Shown here piece by piece: positions 42,063 to 50,376 of a stretch of DNA of 64,000 bases (within the stretch, counting starts at the first letter, position 1; every line of letters starts with the position of its first letter). Below the pieces are notes generated by a model, which was not told where the DNA came from, searched no databases, and was given only the letters and a program-made list of their open reading frames with translations. Position numbers and translations under genes: made by a program. The DNA comes from Mesorhizobium sp. NZP2077 (GTDB lineage: Bacteria; Pseudomonadota; Alphaproteobacteria; Rhizobiales; Rhizobiaceae). The stretch spans positions 806,001 to 870,000 of the forward strand of contig NZ_CP051293.1 of assembly GCF_013170805.1 (NCBI RefSeq). Direction: 5' to 3'.

Positions 42063-42109
42063 ACTATACGGGGAGACATGCCCGGCAGGGCAATGAGGGG
42101 CGGCGCCAA
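42063..42109. repeat. Palindromic repeat C, partial copy
   Basis: TATACGGGGAGACATGCCCGGCAGGGCAATGAGGGGCGGCGCC matches the right end of the elements at 48641-48800 and 61082-61263. Only one arm is kept. Confidence 0.75.
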
Positions 42110-42156
42110 CCTCCGCCGTTGCTGAAGAGGACGTCGGCGGGACCGCGAACGCGTCC

Positions 42157-42777
42157 CTATTCCACCGACCCGACCAGAACCTGCTGGCCGCCGCGGATCG
42201 AGACCCAGCGGCCGGTATTGTCGATCGCCTGCCGCTTGAGGAAGCGGTAGCCGGTCTGGTCCCAGGCCTTGACCTTGTCGGTCAGATTGTCGAGCACGTA
42301 GTCGCCCCTGTCGGTGCGCACCGTCAGCACGGAATGGCCTTCACCGTCGGGCTTGCGCACTACGGTGATGAGAAGATCGGCTAGCGAGATGCCCATGTGG
42401 GACAGCCGGCGGCGCTTTTCCAGCACGTAGTCCTCGCAATCGCCGACGCCCTTGTCGGGATAGGCCCAGACCTCGTCCTTGCCGTAGATGTCCATGTCGC
42501 TCATCGGCTTGACGGCGGCGTTGACCCTGGCGGTAACGCCGGCGAGCTTGCTCATCAGCCCATTGGTCATCCTGGCCGGTGCCAGATTGCTCGGACGGAT
42601 CGAGCATTCGCCGGGGTGCAGCTGGCAGAAATCATAATGGCCGATCGGCTGCGAGGTCAGCCCCCCGGTCGCCATCGCTCCGGCTGCCATTGCCGGTGTC
42701 ATCCAGCCTGCCGTGGCTGCCAGACCGGCCGCAGCCGTGCACAAGCGCAGCCTTCTCGCCATTGTTGAGGAATTCAT
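42157..42777 (-). CDS. Bacterial transglutaminase-like cysteine protease (BTLCP), exported
   Basis: A 206-residue protein with a signal peptide (ends PAMAA). The Cys-His-Asp triad lies in GVGDCEDYVLEKRRRL, EGHSVLTVRTDRGDYVLDN. DUF920/BTLCP members (LapG relatives) are periplasmic proteases. It lies leftward behind phaZ with a 158-bp gap. Although lasso-peptide B proteases share this fold, the leader and motif pattern here fit BTLCP. Confidence 0.9.
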   Translation of the reverse strand: MNSSTMARRLRLCTAAAGLAATAGWMTPAMAAGAMATGGLTSQPIGHYDFCQLHPGECSIRPSNLAPARMTNGLMSKLAGVTARVNAAVKPMSDMDIYGKDEVWAYPDKGVGDCEDYVLEKRRRLSHMGISLADLLITVVRKPDGEGHSVLTVRTDRGDYVLDNLTDKVKAWDQTGYRFLKRQAIDNTGRWVSIRGGQQVLVGSVE

Positions 42778-42935
42778 TGTCCCCGCTCACCCTGTTGTTA
42801 ACGAAACGTTAAGGGCGACTGACAGTCCGTGTCAATTACGACGACGGCCTGATTTGCAGCATGGTTACCCGCGGGAGGAAGGGCGTCTAATGTGCAACAG
42901 GATCGGCCTGACGGCCGATTTTGTCGCGGAATTGC

Positions 42936-44213
42936 TTATCGCTTGGCGCTGCGGACCAGCCTCGGCTTCACCGCGACGCGGTTCTGGCGGCCGTAGCTGG
43001 TGATGAAGTCGACGATGCGCGGCACGATCTCGGAGCGGAAGCGCGAGCCGTTGAAGACGCCGTAATGGCCGACCGCCGGCTGCATGTAGTGGGCCTTCTT
43101 TTCGGCCGGAATGTTGACGCAGAGGTCCTGCGCGGCCTTGGTCTGGCCGAGGCCCGATATATCGTCGTTCTCGCCCTCGACGGTGAACAGAGCGACGTTG
43201 CGAATAACGGACGGATCGATGCGGGTGCCGCGATGCATCATCTCGCCCTTCGGCAAGGCCTGACGAACAAAGACGGTGTCGACGGTCTGCAGGTAGAACT
43301 CCGCCGTCAGGTCCATGACCGCCAGATATTCGTCATAGAAGTCGCGGTGCTTCTCGGCATTGTCGCCATCATGCTTCACAAGGTGCATGAAGAAGTCCTT
43401 GTGGGCGGCGATGTGGCGGTCGAGATTCATGCTCATGAAGCCGGACAGCTGCAGGAAGCCGGGATAGACCTCGCGGCCGAAGGCCGGCTCCGGCCAGGGC
43501 GCGCGCATGATGACGTTGCCGCGGAACCAGTCGATGCCCTTTTCCTCGGCCAAAAGGTTGACTGCGGTCGGGTTGCGGCGGGTGTCGATCGGGCCGCCCA
43601 TCAGGGTCATCGTCGAAGGCACGAAGGGGTCGCCCTTGGCCTCCATCAGCGCCACCGCCGCCAGAACCGGCACGGAAGGCTGGCACACCGCCATCACATG
43701 GGTGTCGGGTCCGAGCGCGTGGAACATGTCGATGATGTAGTCGATATAGTCGTCGAGATCGAAGCTGCCGTCGGCCAGCGGCACCATGCGGGCGTCGACC
43801 CAGTCGGTGATGTGGACATCGGCATAGGGCAGCATGGCGTCCACCGTGCCGCGCAGCAGCGTGGCATAGTGGCCCGACATCGGCGCCACGATCAGAAGCT
43901 TCGGATCCGGCTTGCGGCCAGCAGCCACCGCGCGCTCGAAGCGGACGAGATTGCAGAACGGCTTCGACCAGACGGTTTTCTCGGTGACCGCGACGCTCTT
44001 CCAGTCGACGACCGTCTTGTCGAGGCCGAAGGTGGGCTTGCCGTAGCGGCGCGTGGTGCGTTCGAACAGCTCGGCGCCCGCCGCGATCGAACGGCCCCAG
44101 GGCGTGTGCGAAAACGGATTGAGCGGGTTGGAGTAGAACATCCGCACCGCGTCGGCGTAAAGGCGCGCGGGCTGCAAGGCAGCGTGGTTCATTTCGTAGA
44201 GCTGGTAGAACAT
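42936..44213 (-). CDS. phaZ: Intracellular polyhydroxyalkanoate depolymerase
   Basis: A 425-residue alpha/beta-hydrolase that breaks down stored poly-3-hydroxybutyrate. Family pieces: start MFYQLYEMNHAALQPARLYAD, LLIVAPMSGHYATLLRGTV, HITDWVDARMVPLADGSFDLDDYIDYI, the nucleophile motif AVCQPSVPVLAA (Cys), and HYGVFNGSRFRSEI with the His. Length and ends match the rhizobial PhaZ. A GTCACG-TTG-CGTGAC inverted repeat lies 100 bases upstream (44313-44327). Confidence 0.95.
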   Translation of the reverse strand: MFYQLYEMNHAALQPARLYADAVRMFYSNPLNPFSHTPWGRSIAAGAELFERTTRRYGKPTFGLDKTVVDWKSVAVTEKTVWSKPFCNLVRFERAVAAGRKPDPKLLIVAPMSGHYATLLRGTVDAMLPYADVHITDWVDARMVPLADGSFDLDDYIDYIIDMFHALGPDTHVMAVCQPSVPVLAAVALMEAKGDPFVPSTMTLMGGPIDTRRNPTAVNLLAEEKGIDWFRGNVIMRAPWPEPAFGREVYPGFLQLSGFMSMNLDRHIAAHKDFFMHLVKHDGDNAEKHRDFYDEYLAVMDLTAEFYLQTVDTVFVRQALPKGEMMHRGTRIDPSVIRNVALFTVEGENDDISGLGQTKAAQDLCVNIPAEKKAHYMQPAVGHYGVFNGSRFRSEIVPRIVDFITSYGRQNRVAVKPRLVRSAKR

Positions 44214-44411
44214 AAAGAACCCCGCTGCTGCCTCGACCGAAGGGACGACGAGCAGCGCCGAGCCTTAAATGTCTCGCGGCGAAGTTAACAACTAATTGCT
44301 GCGACGCAATACGTCACGTTGCGTGACCAATGGTTCTTTCGTCCAAAGGCTTGCAAATCCGCCTGGAATGGCCGAGCCGGCTCAATGTGCAGTGCCGAAA
44401 TGTGTAGGAAA

Positions 44412-44437
44412 TGTGTCCGGCCCTGATGCCGGACACA
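44412..44437. terminator. 10-bp stem terminator of the RlpA-like gene
   Basis: TGTGTCCGGC (44412-44421) pairs exactly with GCCGGACACA (44428-44437) around CCTGAT, 9 bases past the stop of the leftward gene. Confidence 0.8.
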
Positions 44438-44446
44438 AGAGTAGGA

Positions 44447-44815
44447 CTAGACGCGCGCGACGCAGACGGCGGTCTGGCCGGAGCTGATGAAGCCAAGCTG
44501 GCCTGCGGCACCCTTCGACAGGTCGAGCATGCGACCCCTGATGAACGGGCCACGATCATTGATGCGCACGATGACGCTTTTGCCATTGTGCTGGTTGGTG
44601 ACCCGCAATTTGGTGCCGAACGGCAGAGTGCGATGGGCGGCGGTCATCGCCGAAGGGTTCATGCGCTCGCCCGATGCGGTCTTCGAGTGCAGCGCGTACC
44701 AGGAGGCGCGGCCACACTGGCCGGCGGCAGCGGTTGCCGAGGTAGCAGAAGCGCCGACCATAAGGCCAGCAGCGATCGTTACCGCGACAAGCGCGGTCTG
44801 GTTTAGGTTCTTCAT
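44447..44815 (-). CDS. RlpA-like DPBB-domain exported protein
   Basis: A 122-residue protein. The signal peptide ([20 protein letters not shown]) leads to a double-psi beta-barrel domain: [65 protein letters not shown]. RlpA proteins are septal lytic transglycosylases acting on peptidoglycan without stem peptides. This one lacks the SPOR domain, so it is a short version. A hairpin terminator follows. Confidence 0.9.
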   Translation of the reverse strand: MKNLNQTALVAVTIAAGLMVGASATSATAAAGQCGRASWYALHSKTASGERMNPSAMTAAHRTLPFGTKLRVTNQHNGKSVIVRINDRGPFIRGRMLDLSKGAAGQLGFISSGQTAVCVARV

Positions 44816-45123
44816 CTTTAGGGGGTGGCTCCGTTTTTGACAGACCCCAGCCGTTAGGTGGCGAATAAGGCAGGAAATGCGGCAAGCATCTGTCCGTTCC
44901 GTGGCGAGATCACACGTTTGGAGTCAGCGGGTAACAGTCTGTCAGGGATTTTCCACGATATCTGATCAATTCTCGATGATCTTCGGGTCGATATTCGAGA
45001 TCGCTTTGACAAGATATCGGGTTAATATCCAAGTAGAATCCGGCGAGATTGGGCCTCTTCCTTTGGCTCTTTCATCACGCTCACGGCGCCATGGGCGATC
45101 GACTTGAAAAGAGAGATCCGTCA
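44816..45123. promoter_or_regulatory. 308-bp AT-richer spacer between divergent genes
   Basis: The region 44930-45030 is rich in GATAT and TCGA words (ACGATATCTGATC, AAGATATCGGGTTAATATCC) and has TTGACA at 45006. It presumably contains both promoters. No gene is seen. Confidence 0.45.
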
Positions 45124-45300
45124 ATGAGACTGACCAAAAATCTGCTGGCCTTGATTGTGCTGGCCATCGGCGCGCTGTGGTCGCTGCAAGGCATCGGCGT
45201 CGTCGGCGGCAGCTTCATGACCGGCCAGTCGCAATGGCTCTACATCGGCCTCGTCGCCATGCTGGTCGGCCTGGCCGGGCTGGTGTGGGCGAACCGGTAG
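45124..45300 (+). CDS. Small two-helix membrane protein (58 aa)
   Basis: A 58-residue protein: MRLTKNLLALIVLAIGALWS, a short loop with GIGVVGGSFMTGQSQW, then LYIGLVAMLVGLAGLVWANR. This pattern (GVVGGSFMTGQ between two helices) recurs in small bacterial inner-membrane proteins of unknown function. A GAGAG site lies 8 bases before the ATG. The longer in-frame ATG at 45049 is not supported. Confidence 0.75.
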   Translation: MRLTKNLLALIVLAIGALWSLQGIGVVGGSFMTGQSQWLYIGLVAMLVGLAGLVWANR

Positions 45301-45346
45301 GCTTCGCTAAAAGGTCGACCCCCATTCCGTCGACCTTCGCTCGACA

Positions 45347-45470
45347 CCTCTCCCCCGATCGACGGGGGAGAGGAAAGGCGCGAACTTATGCCGGCTGGCT
45401 CCCTTCCTCTTCCTCCGGAGGGGGGAGAGGTAGCGCTGCGAAGCAGCGACGGAGTGGGGGAAGCCGCTCG
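45347..45470. repeat. Palindromic repeat B-like variant
   Basis: CCTCTCCCCCGATCGACGGG pairs with its own GAGAGG end. A second arm reads CCCTTCCTCTTCCTCCGGAG followed by GGGGAGAGG, GCTGCGAAGCAGC and GACGGAGTGGGGG. It belongs to the same spacer-repeat class as the B elements but differs in sequence. Confidence 0.6.
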
Positions 45471-45559
45471 TCAATCGCGCTGTCGCAAGACAGCCACAAC
45501 CCGGCGAGCAAGAAAACCGTCACCCATGCTACCGGTCGATTCTGTTACCTATCTATCCG

Positions 45560-45706
45560 GTTCGGACAAGGCCGGCCTTTGGCGTCTGGATGGCGTTCTG
45601 GGCGGATCGCGGGCCGCCGCCGGTGGTGACGGGCATCCGCGTGCTCGGCCTCGCCAATCCGGATTTCCTGATCGAGATCGAGGGCCAGGCGGCGGTTGAG
45701 GCATAA
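45560..45706 (+). pseudogene. C-terminal remnant of a RidA-family protein
   Basis: Reading into the TAA at 45704-45706 gives FGVWMAFWADRGPPPVVTGI and then RVLGLANPDFLIEIEGQAAV. The VWMAFWADR...ANPDFLIEIEG pattern is the end of RidA/YjgF imine deaminases. No start codon or N-terminal two-thirds precede it; the upstream side is repeat DNA. The gene has been truncated, perhaps when the repeats moved in. Confidence 0.55.
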
Positions 45707-45856
45707 TCTCCCCTCTTGAGGGGGAGATGTCGCCAAAGCCGACAGAGGGGGGTCGCCGCGCGTGAAGCGCTAACCTCCTTCTGCAGCAGATAGGCCGAGC
45801 CCGGTCGAACCGACCCCCTCTGCCTGCCGGCCATCTCCCCCCACGTGGGGGGAGAT
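45706..45856. repeat. Palindromic repeat A, full copy
   Basis: It starts ATCTCCCCTCTTGAGGGGGA and ends CTCCCCCCACGTGGGGGGAG AT. The middle (GGTCGCCGCGCGTGAAGCGC, AGGCCGAGCCCGGTCG) is nearly identical to 28066-28216. It lies between the ridA remnant and the cystathionine beta-synthase promoter. Confidence 0.85.
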
Positions 45857-45994
45857 TAAGCACCTGTGGAATTTCATTCCTCGTCTGGCCGTCTGATTGG
45901 CACGTTCTATCTTCTTTCCCGCGACAAACGGCTGGAAAAGAGGCTACGCTGCCGCTCCGCCCCCGAGCTGGTCGCTTGATCAGGGAGCTTCGAT

Positions 45995-47434
45995 ATGAGC
46001 GAGCACGGAAAGGCTGCGCCAGGCAGCACCCCCTCGGATGGTCCATTATCCCGCCTGCGGCCACCTTATGCCTCGGTTCTCGACCTGATCGGCCAGACGC
46101 CGGTGGTCGAGCTGACCAAGTTCGACACCGGCAAATGCCGGCTGTTCATCAAGCTCGAAAGCCAGAACCCCGGCGGCTCCATCAAGGATCGCATCGCGCT
46201 GTCGATGATCGCCGCCGCCGAAAAGCAGGGCAAGCTCAAGCGCGGCGGCACGATCGTCGAGGCGACCGCGGGCAATACCGGCCTTGGCCTTGCCCAGGTC
46301 GGCATTCCCAAGGGCTACCGCATCGTGCTGGTCGTGCCCGACAAGATGTCGCGTGAAAAGATCCAGCATCTGCGCGCGCTGGGCGCGGAAGTGCGCATGA
46401 CCCGTTCCGATGTCGGCAAGGGGCATGCCGAATATTATCAGGACATGGCCGAGAAGATCGCGGCCGAAGTGCCGGGCGCCTTCTACGCCAACCAGTTCGC
46501 CAATCCGGCCAATCCGCTGGCGCATGAAACGACCACCGGCCCGGAGATCTTTTCGCAGCTCGATGGCGATGTCGACGCGGTGGTGGTCGGCGTCGGCTCG
46601 GGCGGCACGCTGACCGGACTTGGCCGCTATTTTTCGAAAGTGTCGCCGAAGACTGAGATGGTGCTGGCGGATCCGGTCGGCTCGGTGCTGGCGCCACTGA
46701 TCAAGACCGGCAAGATGGAAGAGGCCGGCAGCTGGACGGTGGAAGGCATCGGCGAGGATTTCGTGCCGCCCAATGCCGACCTGTCGCTGGTCAAGAAGGC
46801 CTATTCCATCACCGACAAGCAAAGCATGCTGGCGGTGCGTGACCTGCTGTCGCGCGAAGGCATCCTGGCCGGCTCGTCGTCGGGCACGCTGTTGTCGGCC
46901 GCCTTGCGCTATTGCCGCGAGCAGACAGTGCCCAAGCGCGTCGTAACCTTCGTCTGCGACAGCGGCAACAAGTATCTGTCAAAAGTGTTCGACGATTTCT
47001 GGCTGGCCGAACAGGGCCTGGCCGAGCAGGAACATCATGGCGATCTGCGCGACCTGGTGATGCGCTCGCATCGCACCGGTGACACGGTCTCCGTCGGGCC
47101 GGACGAAAGCCTGCTCAACGCCTATGGCCGCATGCGCCGCTCCGATGTGTCGCAGCTGCCGGTGCTCGACAATGGCAAGCTGGTCGGCATCGTCGACGAA
47201 AGCGACATCCTGGCCAAGGTCGAGGGTCCGCATGACGGGCGCTGGGAACGCTTCAACGGCCCGGTGCGCACGGCGATGACCTCCAATCTGCACACGCTGC
47301 AAGCCAGCCAGACGCTGGATGCGCTGCTGCCGGTGTTCGACCGCAACGAGGTCGCCATCATCTTCGACGGCGACGAGTTCGTCGGCCTGATAACCCGCAT
47401 CGACCTGATCAACCATCTGAGGCGCGCACGATGA
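45995..47434 (+). CDS. Cystathionine beta-synthase with CBS-domain pair
   Basis: A 479-residue PLP enzyme that joins homocysteine and serine to cystathionine. The N-terminal fold-type II domain has Lys64 in NPGGSIKDRIA, EATAGNTGLG, and GSGGTLTGLG as the phosphate loop. The C-terminal pair of CBS domains lies at about residues 350-475 (VGPDESLLNAYGRMRRSDVSQLPVLDNGKLVGIVDESDIL and a second copy). Unlike the mammalian enzyme, no heme domain is present. It overlaps the next gene by 4 bases; together they make reverse transsulfuration. Confidence 0.94.
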   Translation: MSEHGKAAPGSTPSDGPLSRLRPPYASVLDLIGQTPVVELTKFDTGKCRLFIKLESQNPGGSIKDRIALSMIAAAEKQGKLKRGGTIVEATAGNTGLGLAQVGIPKGYRIVLVVPDKMSREKIQHLRALGAEVRMTRSDVGKGHAEYYQDMAEKIAAEVPGAFYANQFANPANPLAHETTTGPEIFSQLDGDVDAVVVGVGSGGTLTGLGRYFSKVSPKTEMVLADPVGSVLAPLIKTGKMEEAGSWTVEGIGEDFVPPNADLSLVKKAYSITDKQSMLAVRDLLSREGILAGSSSGTLLSAALRYCREQTVPKRVVTFVCDSGNKYLSKVFDDFWLAEQGLAEQEHHGDLRDLVMRSHRTGDTVSVGPDESLLNAYGRMRRSDVSQLPVLDNGKLVGIVDESDILAKVEGPHDGRWERFNGPVRTAMTSNLHTLQASQTLDALLPVFDRNEVAIIFDGDEFVGLITRIDLINHLRRAR

Positions 47435-48612
47435 CCAAACATACCCCGCCGGCCGGCAAGAACCGCCTGGCCTTTTCGACGCGCACCATCCATGGCGGCC
47501 AGAGCCACGACCCGCTGACCGGTGCGGTGATGGTGCCGATCTACGCCACCTCGACCTATGGCCAGCAGTCGCCCGGCGTGCACAAAGGGTTTGAATATGC
47601 TCGCAGCCAGAACCCGACGCGCTTCGCCTTCGAGCGTGCCGTGGCCGATCTCGAAAGCGGCACCGCAGCCTTCGCCTTCGCCTCCGGCCTGGCGGCGATT
47701 TCGACGGTGCTGGAACTGCTCGACAGCGGCGCGCATATCGTCGCCACCGACGATATCTATGGAGGCTCGTTCCGGCTGATGGAGCGGGTGCGCAAGCGCT
47801 CGGCCAATCTGCAGGTCTCCTTCGTCGATTTCACCGACCTTGCGGCGGTCGAGGCCGCGATCCGACCGGAGACGAAACTGCTCTGGGTCGAGACGCCCAC
47901 CAACCCGCTGCTGCGCATCGTCGACCTCGAAGGCGTCGCGGCTCTGGCCAAACGCAAGGGCATCCTGTCGGTCGCCGACAACACGTTCTGCAGCCCCTAT
48001 ATCCAGCGGCCGCTGGAGCTCGGCATCGACATCGTCGTCCATTCGACGACAAAGTATCTCAACGGCCATTCCGACATGGTCGGCGGCGTCGCCGTGGTCG
48101 GCGACAACAAGGAGCTCGCCGCTCAGCTGAAATTCCTGCAGAACGCCATCGGCGCCATATCGGGCCCGTTCGACAGTTTTCTCGCCTTGCGCGGCCTGAA
48201 GACGCTGGCGCTCAGGATGGAGCGGCATTCGGACAACGGCCTGAAAATCGCGCAGTGGCTGGAGGCCCGCAAGGATGTGCGCCGGGTGATCTATCCCGGC
48301 CTCGCCAGTCATCCGCAGCACGCCATCGCCGTGCAGCAGATGCATGCTTTCGGCGGCATGATATCAGCCGTGCTCGACCGCGACCTTGCCGGGACAAAGC
48401 GCTTCCTCGAACGCACGCAATTGTTCACGCTGGCCGAAAGCCTCGGCGGCGTAGAGAGCCTGATCGAACACCCGGCGCTGATGACGCATGGGTCCATTCC
48501 CGCCGAGAAGCGGGCGGAGATCGGGATATCGGATTCGCTGGTGCGGCTGTCGGCGGGCATCGAGGATGGCGATGATTTGATCGCTGATCTGGAGCAGGCG
48601 TTGGGGGGCTGA
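47431..48612 (+). CDS. Cystathionine gamma-lyase-type PLP enzyme
   Basis: A 393-residue Cys/Met-metabolism PLP enzyme. Lys208 (VHSTTKYLNGHSD) binds PLP. Other hallmarks are TSTYGQ, FEYARSQNPTR, FASGLAAISTVLELL, ETPTNPLLRIVD and SLGGVESLIEHPALMTHGSIP. Coupling to cystathionine beta-synthase (ATGA) points to cystathionine gamma-lyase, giving cysteine; gamma-synthase or other family activities cannot be excluded from sequence. Palindromic repeat C follows. Confidence 0.92.
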   Translation: MTKHTPPAGKNRLAFSTRTIHGGQSHDPLTGAVMVPIYATSTYGQQSPGVHKGFEYARSQNPTRFAFERAVADLESGTAAFAFASGLAAISTVLELLDSGAHIVATDDIYGGSFRLMERVRKRSANLQVSFVDFTDLAAVEAAIRPETKLLWVETPTNPLLRIVDLEGVAALAKRKGILSVADNTFCSPYIQRPLELGIDIVVHSTTKYLNGHSDMVGGVAVVGDNKELAAQLKFLQNAIGAISGPFDSFLALRGLKTLALRMERHSDNGLKIAQWLEARKDVRRVIYPGLASHPQHAIAVQQMHAFGGMISAVLDRDLAGTKRFLERTQLFTLAESLGGVESLIEHPALMTHGSIPAEKRAEIGISDSLVRLSAGIEDGDDLIADLEQALGG

Positions 48613-48640
48613 GCGGCGGAGTCGAGCCAATCTCCCAAGC

Positions 48641-48800
48641 CAGCGCCGCCCCTCACCTGCCTGCCGGCATCCTCTCCCCGTAGACGGGGCGAGGGAAGCT
48701 GTTGTCGCCGGCTTCGCCAATCGCCGGCGGCAGACGGTTAGCCTTTTCGCCCCGTTTACGGGGAGAAATGCCCGGCAGGGCAATGAGGGGCGGCGCCGAC
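48641..48800. repeat. Palindromic repeat C, full copy
   Basis: The left arm is GCGCCGCCCCTCACCTGCCTGCCGGCATCCTCTCCCC and the right arm is GGGGAGAAATGCCCGGCAGGGCAATGAGGGGCGGCGCC. The inner arms TCGCCGGC / GCCGGCGG also pair. Another full copy is at 61082-61263. Confidence 0.85.
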
Positions 48801-48868
48801 GTCAATGATGATGGACCAGTCATCGCCCAGGTTGACCTCGCGCGCCATTCGCCCGAAATGTAACGCCC

Positions 48869-49837
48869 ATGGCCACGCGCGAACCCCCGAAACCCATCGA
48901 ACCCCTGACCTTCGCGGTGCTGGTTTTCCCCGGCTTTCCGATGATGGCGTTCAGCTCGGTCATCGAGCCGTTGCGTGCCGCCAACATCCTGGCGAAGCGG
49001 CAGTGCTATCGCTGGATCATCGTCGGTGGCACGAAAGGGGCGGTCGAGGCCTCGAACGGCGTCGTCATCCAGCCGGGTTTTTACGCGGAGGATGCGCCCA
49101 AGGTTGATCGCATCGTCGTCTGCTCGGGCGGCGATGCCGATCACCTCGTTGCCGAGGATGCGGCAAGCTGGATCCGCCGCAGCCTGCGCAATGGCGCGCA
49201 TATCGGCGCGGTGGCGGACGCGGCGTTTTTCCTGGCGCGGGCCGGCCTGCTCGACGGCCATGCCTGCACCTTGCACTGGACCAGCCAGGCCGCCTTCACC
49301 GAGGCCTTTCCTGCAATCGAGCTACGGCGTGACCTCTATGTCATCGATCGCAAGCGTTTCACCTCGGCCGGCGGCGTCGGCAGCCTCGACATGATGCTGG
49401 AGATCATCACCCGGGATTATGGCGCCGAGCTTGCCGCCGGCGTCGCCGAATGGTTCGTGCACAGCCAGTTGCGCTCCAGCGTCGACCGCAAGCTGATGCC
49501 GCTCAGGCTGCGCACCGGCGTGCAGAACGAGCTGGTGCTGTCGGCCATCGCCATCATGGAGGACGCGGTCGAGGAGCGGCTCGGCATGGCCGAGCTGACT
49601 GCGCGCCTTGGCGTCTCCTCCGACAAGCTCGAACGCTCCTTCCGCTCCGAACTCGACATCTCGCCCAATGGCTACTACCGGCGGCTCAGGCTGAAGCGCG
49701 CCGCCGATCTGCTGGCGCATTCGACGCTTGCCGTGCGCGACGTGGCGCTGGCCTGTGGCTTTGCCTCGATGTCGAGCTTTGCCCGGGCTTTTCGTGAGGA
49801 GCATGGGCACCCGCCGAAGCAGGCGAGGCGGCATTAG
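48869..49837 (+). CDS. GlxA-family AraC-type transcriptional regulator
   Basis: 322 residues. The N-terminal DJ-1/PfpI-like domain (FAVLVFPGFPMMAFSSVIEPLRAANI, CSGGDAD, SAGGVGSLDMMLEII) lies at about residues 14-185. The C-terminal AraC double HTH covers about 215-320 (LTARLGVSSDKLERSFRSEL and DVALACGFASMSSFARAFREEHGHPP). Relatives control glycine betaine/carnitine or amine catabolism; no target is clear here. The last 97 bp occur again at 50222-50318, after the DUF2251 gene. Confidence 0.92.
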   Translation: MATREPPKPIEPLTFAVLVFPGFPMMAFSSVIEPLRAANILAKRQCYRWIIVGGTKGAVEASNGVVIQPGFYAEDAPKVDRIVVCSGGDADHLVAEDAASWIRRSLRNGAHIGAVADAAFFLARAGLLDGHACTLHWTSQAAFTEAFPAIELRRDLYVIDRKRFTSAGGVGSLDMMLEIITRDYGAELAAGVAEWFVHSQLRSSVDRKLMPLRLRTGVQNELVLSAIAIMEDAVEERLGMAELTARLGVSSDKLERSFRSELDISPNGYYRRLRLKRAADLLAHSTLAVRDVALACGFASMSSFARAFREEHGHPPKQARRH

Positions 49838-49882
49838 GATCAGCTGTTTGCCCCGACGGCTGAGATCCGTGGAAAGCGGACT

Positions 49883-50200
49883 TTAGTGGCGGACGAACAG
49901 GCTCTTGTCGTCGTCAGTCGCCCAGCGGCCCTTTTTGCCATGGCTTCGGAGCTCGAACACGGCAATCAAGTCACCGGCAATGAAAAGACCTACCGCCTCG
50001 CCACCACTGTTCCACTGCACAAAGACTGGCGCATCAGCAGGCATGGTGGTGACGGTGTGCGCGCTGAAGGCTTCGACGATTTGGCTACCTTCGTCTCGAG
50101 CAAGGTCGAGCAGGTAAAAATACGCAGTTTCATCGTCGCGCTCGAAGGCAGCGGCGTATCGGCCCGCAGCATCAACAGCGCTTTCATAAACGTCAATCAT
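49883..50200 (-). CDS. DUF2251-family protein (105 aa)
   Basis: A 105-residue soluble protein: MIDVYESAVDAAGRYAAAFE, DDETAYFYLLDLARDEGSQIVEAFSAH, and FVQWNSGGEAVGLFIAGDLIAVFE, matching what I recall of the DUF2251 family (unknown function, small, often near toxin-immunity-type genes). The start at 50200 has an excellent GAGGAGAGGG site. It is transcribed against the flanking regulator and sits exactly between the two copies of the regulator's 3' end. Base composition is lower in GC than its neighbours, suggesting later arrival. Confidence 0.75.
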   Translation of the reverse strand: MIDVYESAVDAAGRYAAAFERDDETAYFYLLDLARDEGSQIVEAFSAHTVTTMPADAPVFVQWNSGGEAVGLFIAGDLIAVFELRSHGKKGRWATDDDKSLFVRH

Positions 50201-50221
50201 GCCCTCTCCTCGCATCACCGT

Positions 50222-50318
50222 CGTGGCACTGGCCTGCGGCTCTGCCTCGATGTCCAGCTTTGCGCGGGCTTTTCGCGAGGAGCATGGGCATCCGCCGAAA
50301 CTGGCAAGGAGGCATTAA
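50222..50318 (+). pseudogene. Duplicated 3' end of the GlxA-type regulator gene
   Basis: 97 bp matching 49741-49837 at about 85 of 97 positions. It still reads VALACGSASMSSFARAFREE, then HGHPPKLARRH and a stop, in frame. No other part of the gene precedes it. It lies right after the DUF2251 gene, so that gene is bracketed by the repeat. Confidence 0.85.
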
Positions 50319-50376
50319 GACCAGAAGCTCAACCCGCTGGTTGCCGCTAGCGACAGGATGAGCGGCTAGTAGCCGT

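Noticed and set aside
42157..42777. Transglutaminase-like gene as the lasso-peptide B protease for the leader peptide at 34673
   Set aside because: It has a signal peptide and the BTLCP GDCEDY pattern, so it works outside the cytoplasm, and no cyclase or RRE gene is near.
42921..44288. 455-aa plus-strand open frame opposite phaZ
   Set aside because: Mirror frame of a conserved gene; no recognisable domain.
45857..45994. SAM-type riboswitch before the cystathionine beta-synthase gene
   Set aside because: The 138-bp leader shows no SAM-II or SAH core pattern; only an ordinary AGGGAG ribosome-binding site.
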